From Sphingobacterium spiritivorum ATCC 33861 (GTDB lineage Bacteria; Bacteroidota; Bacteroidia; Sphingobacteriales; Sphingobacteriaceae), in the NCBI RefSeq assembly GCF_000143765.1, contig NZ_GL379771.1, positions 806,001 to 870,000 of the forward strand: a stretch of DNA of 64,000 bases. Direction: 5' to 3'. Shown in pieces: positions 17,001 through 26,289 of the stretch. The notes beneath the pieces are model-generated. The model had not been told where the DNA came from and made no database searches. It saw only the letters and a list, made by a program, of their open reading frames with translations. A program made the translations under genes and the position numbers. How positions within the stretch are numbered: the first letter of the stretch is position 1; every line of letters begins with the position of its first letter.

Positions 17001-18806
17001 TTACTGGAATTTTTTCGCATTGATTTTACGTTCATTCTCTGTCAGGTAGATCTTACGCAGACGTGTACTTTCTGGTGTAACCTCGATGTACTCATCAGCC
17101 TGGATATATTCCATAGATTCTTCCAGTGAGAATTTGATTGCAGGAGCAATACGTGTATTATCATCCGTACCTGAAGCACGCATATTCGTTAATTGCTTAC
17201 CTTTCACAATATTGATAGTCAAATCATTATCACGGATGTGTTCTCCTAAGATCTGTCCTTCATAAATATCCACTCCCGGATCTACAAAGAATTTACCACG
17301 ATCCTGTAATTTATCGATAGAGTATGCAGTAGTTGTACCTTTGTCAAGTGAAATCAATACACCATGTAGACGACCAGGGATCGTTCCTCTCCAAGGCTCA
17401 TAACCTTTCAGACGGTGAGCCATTACCGCTTCACCAGCTGTAGCTGTCAATACGTTGTTACGAAGACCGATGATACCGCGGGATGGAATTTCAAATTCCA
17501 GATGCTGCATTTCTCCTTTTGTCTCCATCACTAACAATTCACCTTTACGTTGTGTTACCAACTCGATTACTTTACCGGATACCTCAGCAGGAACATCTAC
17601 AACCATTACTTCAATAGGCTCACACTTCACACCGTCAATCTCTTTAACGATAACCTGTGGCTGACCTACCTGAAGCTCGTATCCTTCACGACGCATTGTC
17701 TCGATCAATACAGATAAGTGAAGAATACCACGACCATATACTAACCAGGCATCAGGAGATTCTGTAGGAACAACACGCAATGCAAGATTTTTCTCCAATT
17801 CTTTCTGCAGACGGTCATGGATATGACGTGAAGTCACATATTTACCTTCTTTACCGAAGAAAGGAGAGTTATTGATCGTGAACAACATATTCATGGTAGG
17901 CTCATCGATATGCATAACCTCCAGTTGTTCCGGGTTTTCAAAATCTGCGATAGTATCACCGATATCAAATCCTTCGATACCAACTACAGCACATATATCA
18001 CCTGATTTTACTTCTGTAACTCTCGCTTTACCTAATCCTTCAAACACATACAGCTCTTTCACACGGGATTTTACGATTTTACCGTCACGTTTTACCAACG
18101 ATACCGGTTGTCCTTCTTTGATCAGACCACGAGCCACACGTCCTACTGCGATACGTCCTACGAAAGTAGAATAATCAAGAGACGTAATCTGCATTTGTAA
18201 CGTACCTTCCACTACCGGAGCAGCCGGTATGTGCTTCAGGATAGCATCCAGAAGGTCTGTGAAATCTTCTTTAGGTTCTTTCCAGTCTGTTGACATCCAA
18301 CCTTGTTTGGATGAACCGTAAAGCACAGGGAAATCTAATTGTTCCTCATTTGCATCAAGACTGAAGAAAAGGTCAAAAACATTTTCATATACTTCATCAG
18401 GGCGACAGTTTTCTTTATCCACTTTGTTGACAACAACGATTGGTTTCAGTCCTAACCCCAATGCCTTTTGCGTCACGAAACGTGTTTGCGGCATCGGACC
18501 TTCGAACGCATCCACCAAAAGGATAACCCCGTCAGCCATTTTAAGTACACGCTCTACTTCACCACCGAAATCGGCGTGACCAGGAGTGTCAATAACATTG
18601 ATTTTTACACCCTGATAGGTAACAGAAACGTTTTTAGAAACAATGGTGATACCGCGTTCGCGCTCCAGATCATTGTTATCCAAAATTAAGTCGCCTTTGT
18701 TTTCCGAATCTCTGAAAAGATTGGTAAAGTGTAAGATTTTGTCAACCAATGTGGTTTTACCGTGGTCAACGTGTGCGATGATCGCTATGTTTCTGATATT
18801 CTGCAT
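17001..18806 (-). CDS. typA: Translational GTPase BipA/TypA
   Basis: A ribosome-associated GTPase of 601 residues, related to EF-G and LepA, needed for 50S assembly and growth under stress in other bacteria. G motifs are seen as AHVDHGKTTL (about 11-20), DTPGHADFGGEVER and NKVDK. The C-terminal BipA-specific domain includes IPSRGIIGLRNNVLTATAGEAVM and GTIPGRLHGVLISLDKGTTTAYSIDKLQDRG-type sequence. Length and start are standard. A -7 box TAACTTTG sits 34-41 bases before the ATG. Confidence 0.97.
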   Translation of the reverse strand: MQNIRNIAIIAHVDHGKTTLVDKILHFTNLFRDSENKGDLILDNNDLERERGITIVSKNVSVTYQGVKINVIDTPGHADFGGEVERVLKMADGVILLVDAFEGPMPQTRFVTQKALGLGLKPIVVVNKVDKENCRPDEVYENVFDLFFSLDANEEQLDFPVLYGSSKQGWMSTDWKEPKEDFTDLLDAILKHIPAAPVVEGTLQMQITSLDYSTFVGRIAVGRVARGLIKEGQPVSLVKRDGKIVKSRVKELYVFEGLGKARVTEVKSGDICAVVGIEGFDIGDTIADFENPEQLEVMHIDEPTMNMLFTINNSPFFGKEGKYVTSRHIHDRLQKELEKNLALRVVPTESPDAWLVYGRGILHLSVLIETMRREGYELQVGQPQVIVKEIDGVKCEPIEVMVVDVPAEVSGKVIELVTQRKGELLVMETKGEMQHLEFEIPSRGIIGLRNNVLTATAGEAVMAHRLKGYEPWRGTIPGRLHGVLISLDKGTTTAYSIDKLQDRGKFFVDPGVDIYEGQILGEHIRDNDLTINIVKGKQLTNMRASGTDDNTRIAPAIKFSLEESMEYIQADEYIEVTPESTRLRKIYLTENERKINAKKFQ

Positions 18807-18839
18807 CTAGCAAATGTTTGTATATAAAATTTGAGGGTG

Positions 18840-18847
18840 CAAAGTTA
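18840..18847 (-). promoter_or_regulatory. -7 element of typA
   Basis: TAACTTTG on the minus strand matches TAnnTTTG. Its spacing to the ATG (30-base leader) is the same as at the M3 peptidase gene, where the box and following two bases are also identical. Confidence 0.55.
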
Positions 18848-18885
18848 ACGATTTTACACCACAATTTTTACATCATCACTAATTT

Positions 18886-20076
18886 TTATTTTATAACCCC
18901 CAATTCCTGACCGACTTTAGTAAACGCAGCAATAGCTTTGTCCAGGTGATGACGGTCATGTCCGGCCGATATCTGCACTCTGATCCGGGCTTTTCCCTGA
19001 GGAACAACAGGGTAATAAAAGCCGATTACATAAATACCCTCTTCCAGCATTTTTGTTGCAAATTCCTGTGCTAATTTAGCATCATACAGCATTACAGGCA
19101 CGATCGGATGAAATCCCGGCTTAATATCAAAGCCTGCAGCTGTCATCTGTTCACGGAAATATTTGGTGTTATTCTCTAACTTGTCACGAAGCTCTGTCGT
19201 CTGGCTCAGCATGTCCAGTACAGCCACCGAAGCACCTGCAATGGCCGGCGCAAGTGTATTTGAAAATAAATACGGACGGGAACGCTGACGTAACATATCT
19301 ATGATTTCTTTTTTACCGGAAGTAAAGCCTCCGCTGGCTCCTCCTAGTGCTTTTCCAAGTGTTCCGGTAATGATATCCACACGGTCAATCACGTTATATA
19401 ATTCGTGTGTACCTCTGCCGTTTTTACCGATAAAACCTGTACAATGCGACTCATCGATCATCACCAGTGCTTCATATTTGTCGGCAAGATCACAGATCTG
19501 ATCCAAGGGAGCTACGGATCCGTCCATAGAGAACGCGCCGTCAGTCACAATAATTTTGTGACGGGCTCCTGAAGCAGCCTGCAACTGCGCTTCCAGATCA
19601 GCCATATCCGCATTTTTATATCGGAAACGTTGCGCTTTACACAATCTTACTCCATCAATGATAGAAGCATGATTCAGTTCATCAGAGATGATAGCATCTT
19701 CAGCTCCAAATAAAGGCTCAAATACCCCACCGTTGGCATCAAATGCCGCGGCATATAAGATCGTATCTTCTGTTCCCAGGAAAGTCGAAAGTTTGGATTC
19801 TAATTCCTTATGAATATCCTGCGTACCACAGATAAAACGTACAGAAGACATACCGTATCCATGTGAATCGATAGCCTGCTTAGCTGCTTCGATCACTTTG
19901 GGATGAGAAGAAAGCCCCAGATAATTGTTTGCACAGAAATTGATAACTTCAGCACCTGTGCTTACTTTAATATCGGCTCCCTGTGGTGTAACGATAATAC
20001 GTTCTTCTTTATACAAACCAGCTTCTTTAATGGCTGCGATCTCTTTCTGCAATGCAGGTTGAAGTGTCTTATACAT
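18886..20076 (-). CDS. kbl: Glycine C-acetyltransferase (2-amino-3-ketobutyrate CoA ligase)
   Basis: A PLP enzyme of the alpha-oxoamine synthase family. It cleaves 2-amino-3-ketobutyrate with CoA to glycine and acetyl-CoA in threonine breakdown. The Schiff-base lysine is K242 in [46 protein letters not shown] and AAFDANGG run almost colinear with the E. coli enzyme, which argues against serine palmitoyltransferase, a relative present in sphingolipid-making Sphingobacteria. Threonine dehydrogenase (tdh), its usual partner, is not adjacent. 396 residues is a normal length. Confidence 0.95.
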   Translation of the reverse strand: MYKTLQPALQKEIAAIKEAGLYKEERIIVTPQGADIKVSTGAEVINFCANNYLGLSSHPKVIEAAKQAIDSHGYGMSSVRFICGTQDIHKELESKLSTFLGTEDTILYAAAFDANGGVFEPLFGAEDAIISDELNHASIIDGVRLCKAQRFRYKNADMADLEAQLQAASGARHKIIVTDGAFSMDGSVAPLDQICDLADKYEALVMIDESHCTGFIGKNGRGTHELYNVIDRVDIITGTLGKALGGASGGFTSGKKEIIDMLRQRSRPYLFSNTLAPAIAGASVAVLDMLSQTTELRDKLENNTKYFREQMTAAGFDIKPGFHPIVPVMLYDAKLAQEFATKMLEEGIYVIGFYYPVVPQGKARIRVQISAGHDRHHLDKAIAAFTKVGQELGVIK

Positions 20077-20205
20077 AATAATCTATTTTAGCACGTAAAA
20101 ATACAGTTTTATCTCTGAAGAAAGGGACGCAGAAAGCGGGTTTAAAGAAAATTTAACCCAAATTACACAAAAAGAAGACAGTGGAAACGATTGTTTAATT
20201 TTTAA

Positions 20206-21453
20206 CTATTCATAGCGCAATGCTTCCACAGGATCCAGTCCGGAAGCTTTAGATGCAGGATAATACCCTGAAACTACACCAACGAAGATACAGACCGCCA
20301 TCCCCAGGAACATCCATTTCCATGGAATAATAAAGCTCGCACCGAGCGCTACAGCCAAAAGATTTCCGATCGAAATTCCCAGAATAATCCCGGCTAATCC
20401 TCCCAGAATACAAATGACAATCGCTTCCATAAGAAACTGTTTGCGTATAACTCCCGGAGTTGCACCGATGGCCTTTCGTACCCCGATCTCACGGGTACGT
20501 TCGGTAACTGAGACGAGCATAATATTCATGAGGCCTATGGAAGCGCCTAATAATGTAATGGCAGCAATTGCAATGGCGCCATAGGTCACATAATTCAGAT
20601 TTTGCATGAGCATCTGTGCCACAGCATCTGATTTTATTATTTCAAAATTAGAAGTTTGTCGGGCATTCAGCCCTCGTATCTTACGAAAAGTAAGGATAGC
20701 TTCTCCTTCTGCAGCATCCATTCGGAGCGGATCCGGAGACATAACCGTTATGACATATGAAGGATTAGCATTTTCCATCATCATCCTTGCTTTTGAAATA
20801 GGTACAAAACAAGCCTTATCAGCTCCGAATCCGGCACTGGAACCTTTGCTCTCCAGTACACCAATCACCAGAAAGCGATCATCTCCGACAGTAATATACT
20901 GACCCAACGGATTTGTATTATTTTTAAAAAGTTTCGTCGTTATCTCTTTTCCGATAATCACCACAGCACTTCCTAATTCCACATCCTGTTTTGTAAAATT
21001 CCTGCCATCAGCAATTTTATAGCCCGAAGTCTGCAGATAGTTATCATCTCCGCCTATTACTCCGATATTAGGGTTAGTTTTCTCACTTTTAAATTTAACA
21101 GTAGAAGCCCAGGTTACATTTGCATTGATAGACACAATAGCATCTGTGCTGAACCGGTCTTTAAATTCCAGCGCTTGTTTATACGTAATCGCCGGATATA
21201 CTTTGGGCTTACTTCCCTGATCGCCTATACGTACATTAAGCCCCCGGTTACGAATATTAAAGGAATTGGAACCCATGGAAGAGAAAGAATTCGTCAGGGA
21301 ACTCTGGATCGCATCGATAGAAGTAAGGACGCCGATCAAAGCTGTAATACCAATCGCTATGATCAGAGCTGTCAGGAATGTCCTCAGCTTGTTGCTTACA
21401 ATAGATTGCAGCGCAAGCTTGACATTTTCGCGGTAGGACATATTAACAGACAT
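20206..21453 (-). CDS. MacB/FtsX-type ABC transporter permease
   Basis: A 415-residue inner membrane permease. It has one N-terminal helix (about 22-45), a large periplasmic MacB-type domain (about 46-280) and three C-terminal helices forming the FtsX domain (about 290-405). [29 protein letters not shown] is the diagnostic cytoplasmic loop. Such permeases pair with a MacB-like ATPase and a MacA-like adaptor to move peptides, lipoproteins or toxins. Neither partner lies next to it, so it is either an orphan or works with genes elsewhere. The C-terminus [10 protein letters not shown] is typical. An alternative start is the ATG at 21441. Confidence 0.9.
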   Translation of the reverse strand: MSVNMSYRENVKLALQSIVSNKLRTFLTALIIAIGITALIGVLTSIDAIQSSLTNSFSSMGSNSFNIRNRGLNVRIGDQGSKPKVYPAITYKQALEFKDRFSTDAIVSINANVTWASTVKFKSEKTNPNIGVIGGDDNYLQTSGYKIADGRNFTKQDVELGSAVVIIGKEITTKLFKNNTNPLGQYITVGDDRFLVIGVLESKGSSAGFGADKACFVPISKARMMMENANPSYVITVMSPDPLRMDAAEGEAILTFRKIRGLNARQTSNFEIIKSDAVAQMLMQNLNYVTYGAIAIAAITLLGASIGLMNIMLVSVTERTREIGVRKAIGATPGVIRKQFLMEAIVICILGGLAGIILGISIGNLLAVALGASFIIPWKWMFLGMAVCIFVGVVSGYYPASKASGLDPVEALRYE

Positions 21454-21502
21454 ATACGATTGTATTATTTATATCAAATTAATCGATTAAAAATCAAAAA
21501 AC

Positions 21503-21532
21503 AAAGGCCTTGATAAAATATCAAGGCCTTTT
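21503..21532 (-). terminator. Terminator of the DUF2147 gene
   Basis: A perfect 13-base stem (AAAGGCCTTGATA/TATCAAGGCCTTT) around a 3-4 base loop, with T-rich sequence after it on the minus strand. It separates DUF2147 from the permease. Confidence 0.85.
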
Positions 21533-21590
21533 CAACCAAAAACCACCTTATGAAATCTAATTTACTAAGTTCTTTATGTTAGAAACCGAC

Positions 21591-22019
21591 TTATTTTACT
21601 CTTGTAAAAGTATCGGTGCGACCTATAAGACTTACACCTACATATCCTCTGATATCAAGTTTATCTCCTTTAAGCGTCATCTTACAGCTATATGTTTTTC
21701 CGGATTTAGGATCATATACTTTTCCGTTTTCATACAGATTGTCTTTTACTTTTTCAAAGTTGGTCAGATTTTCCATGCCAAGTACAGGTCTGCTCTTGAG
21801 CTTATCATCCGGATTTTTAACATCTTTTTTAGGATGACCGGATTCATCGTTTGGAGTTTTAAGCCAATAAATCTTTCCGTAAAACTTATCGCCCTTTTTA
21901 TAGATCTCGACTCTTGCTTCTCCACTTGGATTCTGCCATTTACCGATTACAGGATCCGTTTGAGCAAATAGAGCTACTGTTACGAATAGCACCATTAATG
22001 ATAGCATTAATTTCTTCAT
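21591..22019 (-). CDS. DUF2147 secreted protein
   Basis: A 142-residue exported protein. The signal peptide MKKLMLSLMVLFVTVALFAQ is followed by DPVIGKWQNPSGEARVEIYKKGDKFYGKIYWL, the hallmark of DUF2147. The C-terminal KTYSCKMTLKGDKLDIRGYVGVSLIGRT is also typical. It should form a small beta-barrel in the periplasm. No activity is established. The gene is monocistronic, with a terminator after it. Confidence 0.9.
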   Translation of the reverse strand: MKKLMLSLMVLFVTVALFAQTDPVIGKWQNPSGEARVEIYKKGDKFYGKIYWLKTPNDESGHPKKDVKNPDDKLKSRPVLGMENLTNFEKVKDNLYENGKVYDPKSGKTYSCKMTLKGDKLDIRGYVGVSLIGRTDTFTRVK

Positions 22020-22240
22020 GATAGTTACTGTTTATAATTGCCAAAGTGAATATACAAAAAAATAATTATGCAAGCATAGCATTTTTTTTATTTTTTTTAT
22101 CACATTAGCATAGCACGACTGTGCAAGATGGGATAACTAAAAGTTTAGAAAGTAATTGAAAATATCCTTTTTTAGAGTTTAAAATGGTTTTTGGCACTTA
22201 TTTTGAACGTTTTTACCCGGAACTTTTAAACCATTTTGCT

Positions 22241-22594
22241 ATGAAATTTATTATTAGTTTATTATTGACCGGAGTTGTAGTAGCTGTATCAGCCTGGATT
22301 ATTCCGGGAGTTTATGTTGCAGGTTTCGGCTGGGCAATTGTAACCGGATTGGTTATCGGATTTGTAAATGCAACTGTAGGAAGTATTCTTCGCTTATTTA
22401 CTTTTCCGTTGAATTGGTTGACTTTGGGATTGGTATCTTTTATTATTACTGTACTGATGGTATTGTTAAGTGATAAAATTATGGGAGCTAAATTTGATGT
22501 ATCCGGATTCTGGACCGCAGCATTATTTGCAATCGTTGTCGCTATTGTAGAAATGATATTATCCGCAATCTTGGGATCTTCAAAAGATAATTGA
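22241..22594 (+). CDS. Phage-holin-4-like membrane protein (YvlD type)
   Basis: A 117-residue protein with four hydrophobic helices: MKFIISLLLTGVVVAVSAWI, GWAIVTGLVIGFVNATVGSI, LNWLTLGLVSFIITVLMVLL and FWTAALFAIVVAIVEMILSAIL. The family name comes from weak likeness to a phage holin. In bacteria these are widespread small membrane proteins of unclear role, and there is no phage context here. I chose the ATG at 22241, because the frame upstream to 22184 adds polar residues that would disturb the first helix. A strong terminator follows. Confidence 0.85.
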   Translation: MKFIISLLLTGVVVAVSAWIIPGVYVAGFGWAIVTGLVIGFVNATVGSILRLFTFPLNWLTLGLVSFIITVLMVLLSDKIMGAKFDVSGFWTAALFAIVVAIVEMILSAILGSSKDN

Positions 22595-22615
22595 TCTGTC
22601 CAAGTTTACAATACA

Positions 22616-22650
22616 TACGGGATCCGGTTTAATATCGGATCCCGTTTTTG
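22616..22650 (+). terminator. Terminator after the holin-like gene
   Basis: CGGGATCCG (22618-22626) and CGGATCCCG (22636-22644) form a perfect 9-base stem followed by TTTTTG. Confidence 0.9.
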
Positions 22651-22784
22651 TTTTCAGATATTTGCATTGTTTATTACAGCGATTTACTTTAGTTTTTAAG
22701 ATTTTATGATGTGATATCTTCGTTTTCTTGTTTTTAATCTGCTAATTTAGAAAAAATCAAAATAGCGACTTCTAATTTCAAGAT

Positions 22785-24689
22785 ATGTGCGAACATCATC
22801 ACGACCATAATCATACAGAGATCAAAGAAAAACCCTGGTGGATCGAGCAGAAAAACCTGCTTATTGCACTTATCATCTTACTCACCCTTCTCCTGCTAGA
22901 ATATGCTTTCCGGATTATTATTGCCTCCTATTTAAAACTCATTTTCAGTGCGGTTGCTTATTTTCTGGCTGGATGGCCTGTCATTGATCTGGCTGTAAGA
23001 AAGGCTTCAAGAGGTGATTTCTTCAATGAATTTGTACTCATGACGATCGCAACAATAGGAGCTTTTCTGATCGGCGAATATGAAGAAGGAGTTGCAGTAA
23101 TGGTATTTTACCAGATCGGAGAATGGTTTCAGGATAGTGCCGTAGACAAAGCCAAACGAAATATCAAGGCTTTACTGGATGTCAGACCGGAGGAAGTCAC
23201 TGTGATCAGAGACGGAAAGGAACTTGCTGTACATCCGAATCAGGTAGCTATAGATGAAATCATCCGTATTAAGGCCGGGGAAAAGGTAGCACTCGACGGT
23301 ATCTTATCTTCCGATTCAGCATCATTTAATACCGCGGCGCTTACCGGAGAAAGCAAGCCGGACACAAAGTACAAAAATGAAGAGGTCCTGGCCGGGATGA
23401 TCAATCTGGAAAAAGTGAGTCTGGTGCAGGTCAGAGCTGCTTTTAAGGACAGCAAGCTTAGCCGTATCCTGGAAATGGTACAGGATGCTACCGCCCGAAA
23501 ATCACAGACTCAGCTCTTTATCAGTAAATTTTCGAAAGTATATGTCCCTATTGTATTTGGGTTTGCAGTCGCAGTCTGTCTGCTTCCTGCATTTTTTTTA
23601 GATGAATATATATTCAGAGAGTGGTTTTACCGTTCGCTTGTCTTTCTGGTGATCAGTTGTCCATGCGCATTGGTAGTCTCCATTCCATTAGGTTATTTCG
23701 GAGGTATCGGACTTGCTTCCCGCAACGGAATACTCTTTAAAGGAGGCAATTTTCTGGACGCAATTACAACTGTAGACAGCATTGTAATGGACAAAACCGG
23801 CACATTGACAAAAGGTGTTTTTGAAGTCAGAGAGGTTAAATCTGCTCAGGATATTACACCTTCCGAATTGCTCCGTTATGCCAAAGCGATTGAATCTCAG
23901 TCTACACATCCTATTGCCAAAGCCGTAATGCGGCATGATCATAATGAGGAACCTGTTCAACCGGCAGAACAAGTGGAGGAGATTGCCGGACATGGGTTAA
24001 AAGGAATAGTCAATGGCAGAGAGGTTCTCGCCGGTAATGCGAAGTTGCTCGAGAAATTTGGAATTTCCTATCCCGCTGAAATTAAGAGTATCGTAGATTC
24101 TATTGTTATACTGGCTATTAATCAACAATATGCAGGCTATATTACTGTTGCTGATCAGATAAAGGATGATGCAGCCGAAGTGATACGTAAAATGAAAGAC
24201 AGCGGTCTGCACACCGTAATGTTATCCGGAGACAAGTCATCTGTTGTCAATGACGTTGCTCAAAAGTTAGGAATAGACGAGGCATACGGCAATCTGTTAC
24301 CCGAAGATAAGGTAAAGCATGTACAAGCACTACTGGATCAGAACCGAAAAGTTGCATTTGCGGGAGACGGTGTAAATGATGCTCCTGTAGTGGCATTAGC
24401 GACAGTAGGAATTGCTATGGGCGGATTAGGAGCCGATGCTACAGTAGAAACGGCAGATGTGGTTATTCAGAATGATGAACCCCGTAAAATCCTGGCGGCA
24501 ATCCGAATAGGTAAATTGACAAGGAATATTGTTTGGCAGAATATCATATTGGCCCTAAGTGTAAAAATCATTGTTCTGATTCTGGGTGCCGGGGGAGTGG
24601 CCACACTCTGGGAGGCTGTGATTGCGGATGTGGGTGTTGCACTGGCTGCGATTCTCAACGCTGTTCGTGTACAACGAATGAAAGTCTAA
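22785..24689 (+). CDS. Heavy-metal P1B-type ATPase (Zn/Cd/Co/Pb exporter)
   Basis: A 634-residue metal pump. The transmembrane metal site is SCPCALVVSIPLG, with C292-P293-C294. The phosphorylation site is D336 in DKTGTLTKG, and the hinge is GDGVNDAPV. The N-terminus has no folded HMA/CXXC domain. Instead it has a short His-rich stretch (CEHHHDHNHTE), which points to Zn-group rather than Cu metals. The last helices keep a conserved Lys-Asp pattern (NIILALSVKIIVLILG, ADVGVALAAILNAVRV) seen in ZntA-like pumps. No ArsR or MerR regulator lies nearby. The gene is monocistronic and followed by a terminator. Exact metal is inference. Confidence 0.93.
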   Translation: MCEHHHDHNHTEIKEKPWWIEQKNLLIALIILLTLLLLEYAFRIIIASYLKLIFSAVAYFLAGWPVIDLAVRKASRGDFFNEFVLMTIATIGAFLIGEYEEGVAVMVFYQIGEWFQDSAVDKAKRNIKALLDVRPEEVTVIRDGKELAVHPNQVAIDEIIRIKAGEKVALDGILSSDSASFNTAALTGESKPDTKYKNEEVLAGMINLEKVSLVQVRAAFKDSKLSRILEMVQDATARKSQTQLFISKFSKVYVPIVFGFAVAVCLLPAFFLDEYIFREWFYRSLVFLVISCPCALVVSIPLGYFGGIGLASRNGILFKGGNFLDAITTVDSIVMDKTGTLTKGVFEVREVKSAQDITPSELLRYAKAIESQSTHPIAKAVMRHDHNEEPVQPAEQVEEIAGHGLKGIVNGREVLAGNAKLLEKFGISYPAEIKSIVDSIVILAINQQYAGYITVADQIKDDAAEVIRKMKDSGLHTVMLSGDKSSVVNDVAQKLGIDEAYGNLLPEDKVKHVQALLDQNRKVAFAGDGVNDAPVVALATVGIAMGGLGADATVETADVVIQNDEPRKILAAIRIGKLTRNIVWQNIILALSVKIIVLILGAGGVATLWEAVIADVGVALAAILNAVRVQRMKV

Positions 24690-24702
24690 CATTTGGCATT
24701 AA

Positions 24703-24735
24703 TAAAGGCTGTTACATAATTTGCAACAGCCTTTA
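24703..24735. terminator. Terminator between the P-type ATPase and PepSY genes
   Basis: TAAAGGCTGTT (24703-24713) and AACAGCCTTTA (24725-24735) form a perfect 11-base stem between two converging genes. Confidence 0.8.
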
Positions 24736-24769
24736 TAGAATGGTATTACAGATCGTTTACAAACGCTGC

Positions 24770-26167
24770 TTAAGCCATTTCCGGTTTTTTCTTTTTTGTT
24801 TTCTTCATCTTATTCAACCAGATCATGACTCCCGTCACCGGAAGTGAGGTGGCTATAAGACAGGATATAAAATACAGCAGTTTGGTAAACGGGCCATATA
24901 CATCCCCTACGTGCAGACTCTTTACAGAAGAGGATATGCGTTCATTCAAAGGTTTTTCAGCAAAAATTTCCTTTTTCAGAATTTTTCCGGAATACTGATC
25001 TAATATTAATCTGTCTGCAGTGGACGGCGCAAAGAATCCTTTTTTATACTTGGATATAGATACTGTAGCAACAGAATCGGAAGCCAGAGAGACCATATAA
25101 TCTCCCGGATAAACAAATTCCTTATCCGCTATTGCCAGAAGCTGATTCACACGCAGAGGAGCATGTTCCGGCCCTGGATAAATTGATTCTTCTTTCTTCT
25201 CTTCTTTTGGAGGTGCTGCACCTTCTTTCGGAGCTTCCTTATAGGTCCCCCAGGTCTTCTGCCAGCCTGTCCGGTACCAGTCAAATGACCAGAAAGGTCC
25301 CGTTACACCCATCAGAAATAAAATAATACAGCTGTAAAAGCCCAATGTATTGTGCAGATCATGATTTATACGTTTCCACTTCCCAGACCATTTGATCTTT
25401 AACCCGTTCTTCCATCCTCTGAGACGTTGCGGAAACCAGATTATTATTCCGCTGATCACACCTAATGTAAAGAGCAGAGTTGCTGTCCCTGTGATCCAGC
25501 TCCCCAGCTTTCTGTTTTCCACTCCTTCAATAAGAGGTTTCTCTATTTCATTCAGCATAAGCCAACGGTGCAAACTAAACATCTTTTGCATAAAAGCAGC
25601 TGTCTTTGTTTCCTTTTCCTGCGGATCCCCCAATAATTCACCGGTATAAGGGTTGATCATCATCTGATTAGCTCTTTGACGCCCGCCAGCCGGAGGACCA
25701 GCCTTTTTCTCTTTTTGCTGCCCTTCTTTTTTATTTTTTCCTTCTCCGTTTTCAGCAAGACTTTCTTTACGCTCATTTTTGGATTCAGGTTTTTCAGGCT
25801 TCTTCTCAGATTTACCTTCTCCCTCAGGTTTTCCTTCCTCTTTTTTAGGTTTGCTATACAGGATGGCATAGGCTCTCTCCGGATCTTCGCTAATCCGGAT
25901 TCCTGAAATTTTGCCTTTAATTTGTTTTTTCGCTGCAACGAGAAGATCATCCGCTGTCATTGCCTCCCGGGAAGTCTTTTCCACTTTAAAAAGATGCGGG
26001 GCCGCAGCTTCACGGATTTCGGTATTGTATACATAGATTGTGCCCGTCAGACATACAATCAAGACAACGATACCACTGATCAAACCAAACCAAAGGTGAA
26101 GGTCATTGAAAAACTTACGGATTTTCGGCCATTTTGAATCCGCCGTTATTTGTTTTGATTTATTCAT
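24770..26167 (-). CDS. PepSY-domain membrane protein (iron-chelate reductase-like)
   Basis: A 465-residue inner membrane protein of the PepSY-associated helix family. It has an N-terminal helix (RKFFNDLHLWFGLISGIVVLIVCLTGTIYVY), an extracytoplasmic PepSY region, a helix pair in the middle (WITGTATLLFTLGVISGIIIWFP; HDLHNTLGFYSCIILFLMGVTG) and a C-terminal helix (LLYFISCLIATSLPVTGVMIWL). The His residues in these helices fit haem binding. The relatives FoxB/PiuB and XusC reduce or take in ferric siderophores. Two Lys/Glu/Pro-rich insertions (about 104-165 and about 310-330) are unusual. It is third in the SusC-SusD-PepSY unit, separated from susD by two hairpins. Confidence 0.85.
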   Translation of the reverse strand: MNKSKQITADSKWPKIRKFFNDLHLWFGLISGIVVLIVCLTGTIYVYNTEIREAAAPHLFKVEKTSREAMTADDLLVAAKKQIKGKISGIRISEDPERAYAILYSKPKKEEGKPEGEGKSEKKPEKPESKNERKESLAENGEGKNKKEGQQKEKKAGPPAGGRQRANQMMINPYTGELLGDPQEKETKTAAFMQKMFSLHRWLMLNEIEKPLIEGVENRKLGSWITGTATLLFTLGVISGIIIWFPQRLRGWKNGLKIKWSGKWKRINHDLHNTLGFYSCIILFLMGVTGPFWSFDWYRTGWQKTWGTYKEAPKEGAAPPKEEKKEESIYPGPEHAPLRVNQLLAIADKEFVYPGDYMVSLASDSVATVSISKYKKGFFAPSTADRLILDQYSGKILKKEIFAEKPLNERISSSVKSLHVGDVYGPFTKLLYFISCLIATSLPVTGVMIWLNKMKKTKKKKPEMA

Positions 26168-26201
26168 TTTCTCTCTCTTTTTAATGATTCATCAAATAAA
26201 A

Positions 26202-26233
26202 ATCAGGCAATGTTGCTTTACAGCATTACCTGA
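26202..26233 (-). terminator. Possible attenuator before the PepSY gene
   Basis: On the minus strand TCAGGTAATG pairs with CATTGCCTGA (one G-T pair) and is followed at once by TTTTTATTT. Lying between susD and the PepSY gene, it would lower expression of the last gene. Confidence 0.6.
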
Positions 26234-26256
26234 CATAATTATTTTATACTCCTGTT

Positions 26257-26286
26257 TATGCTATCTGAAAGCATTCAGACAGCATA
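26257..26286 (-). other. 13-base stem-loop directly after the SusD stop codon
   Basis: TATGCTGTCTGAA pairs with TTCAGATAGCATA (one G-T pair, 4-base loop), four bases after the susD stop and without a T tract. It resembles an mRNA 3'-end protecting or processing hairpin rather than a terminator. Confidence 0.6.
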
Positions 26287-26289
26287 AAT

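Noticed and set aside
18886..20076. Considered serine palmitoyltransferase for the alpha-oxoamine synthase
   Set aside because: Sphingobacteria make sphingolipids, but this protein is nearly colinear with E. coli Kbl, including the [13 protein letters not shown] and [14 protein letters not shown] regions.
22241..22594. Considered a phage remnant because of the holin-like name
   Set aside because: No other phage gene, integrase or attachment site is near; this family is a common chromosomal membrane protein.
25660..25950. A 96-codon minus-strand frame, Lys-rich, inside the PepSY gene
   Set aside because: It is another reading frame of the low-complexity Lys/Glu/Pro-coding insertion of the real gene.
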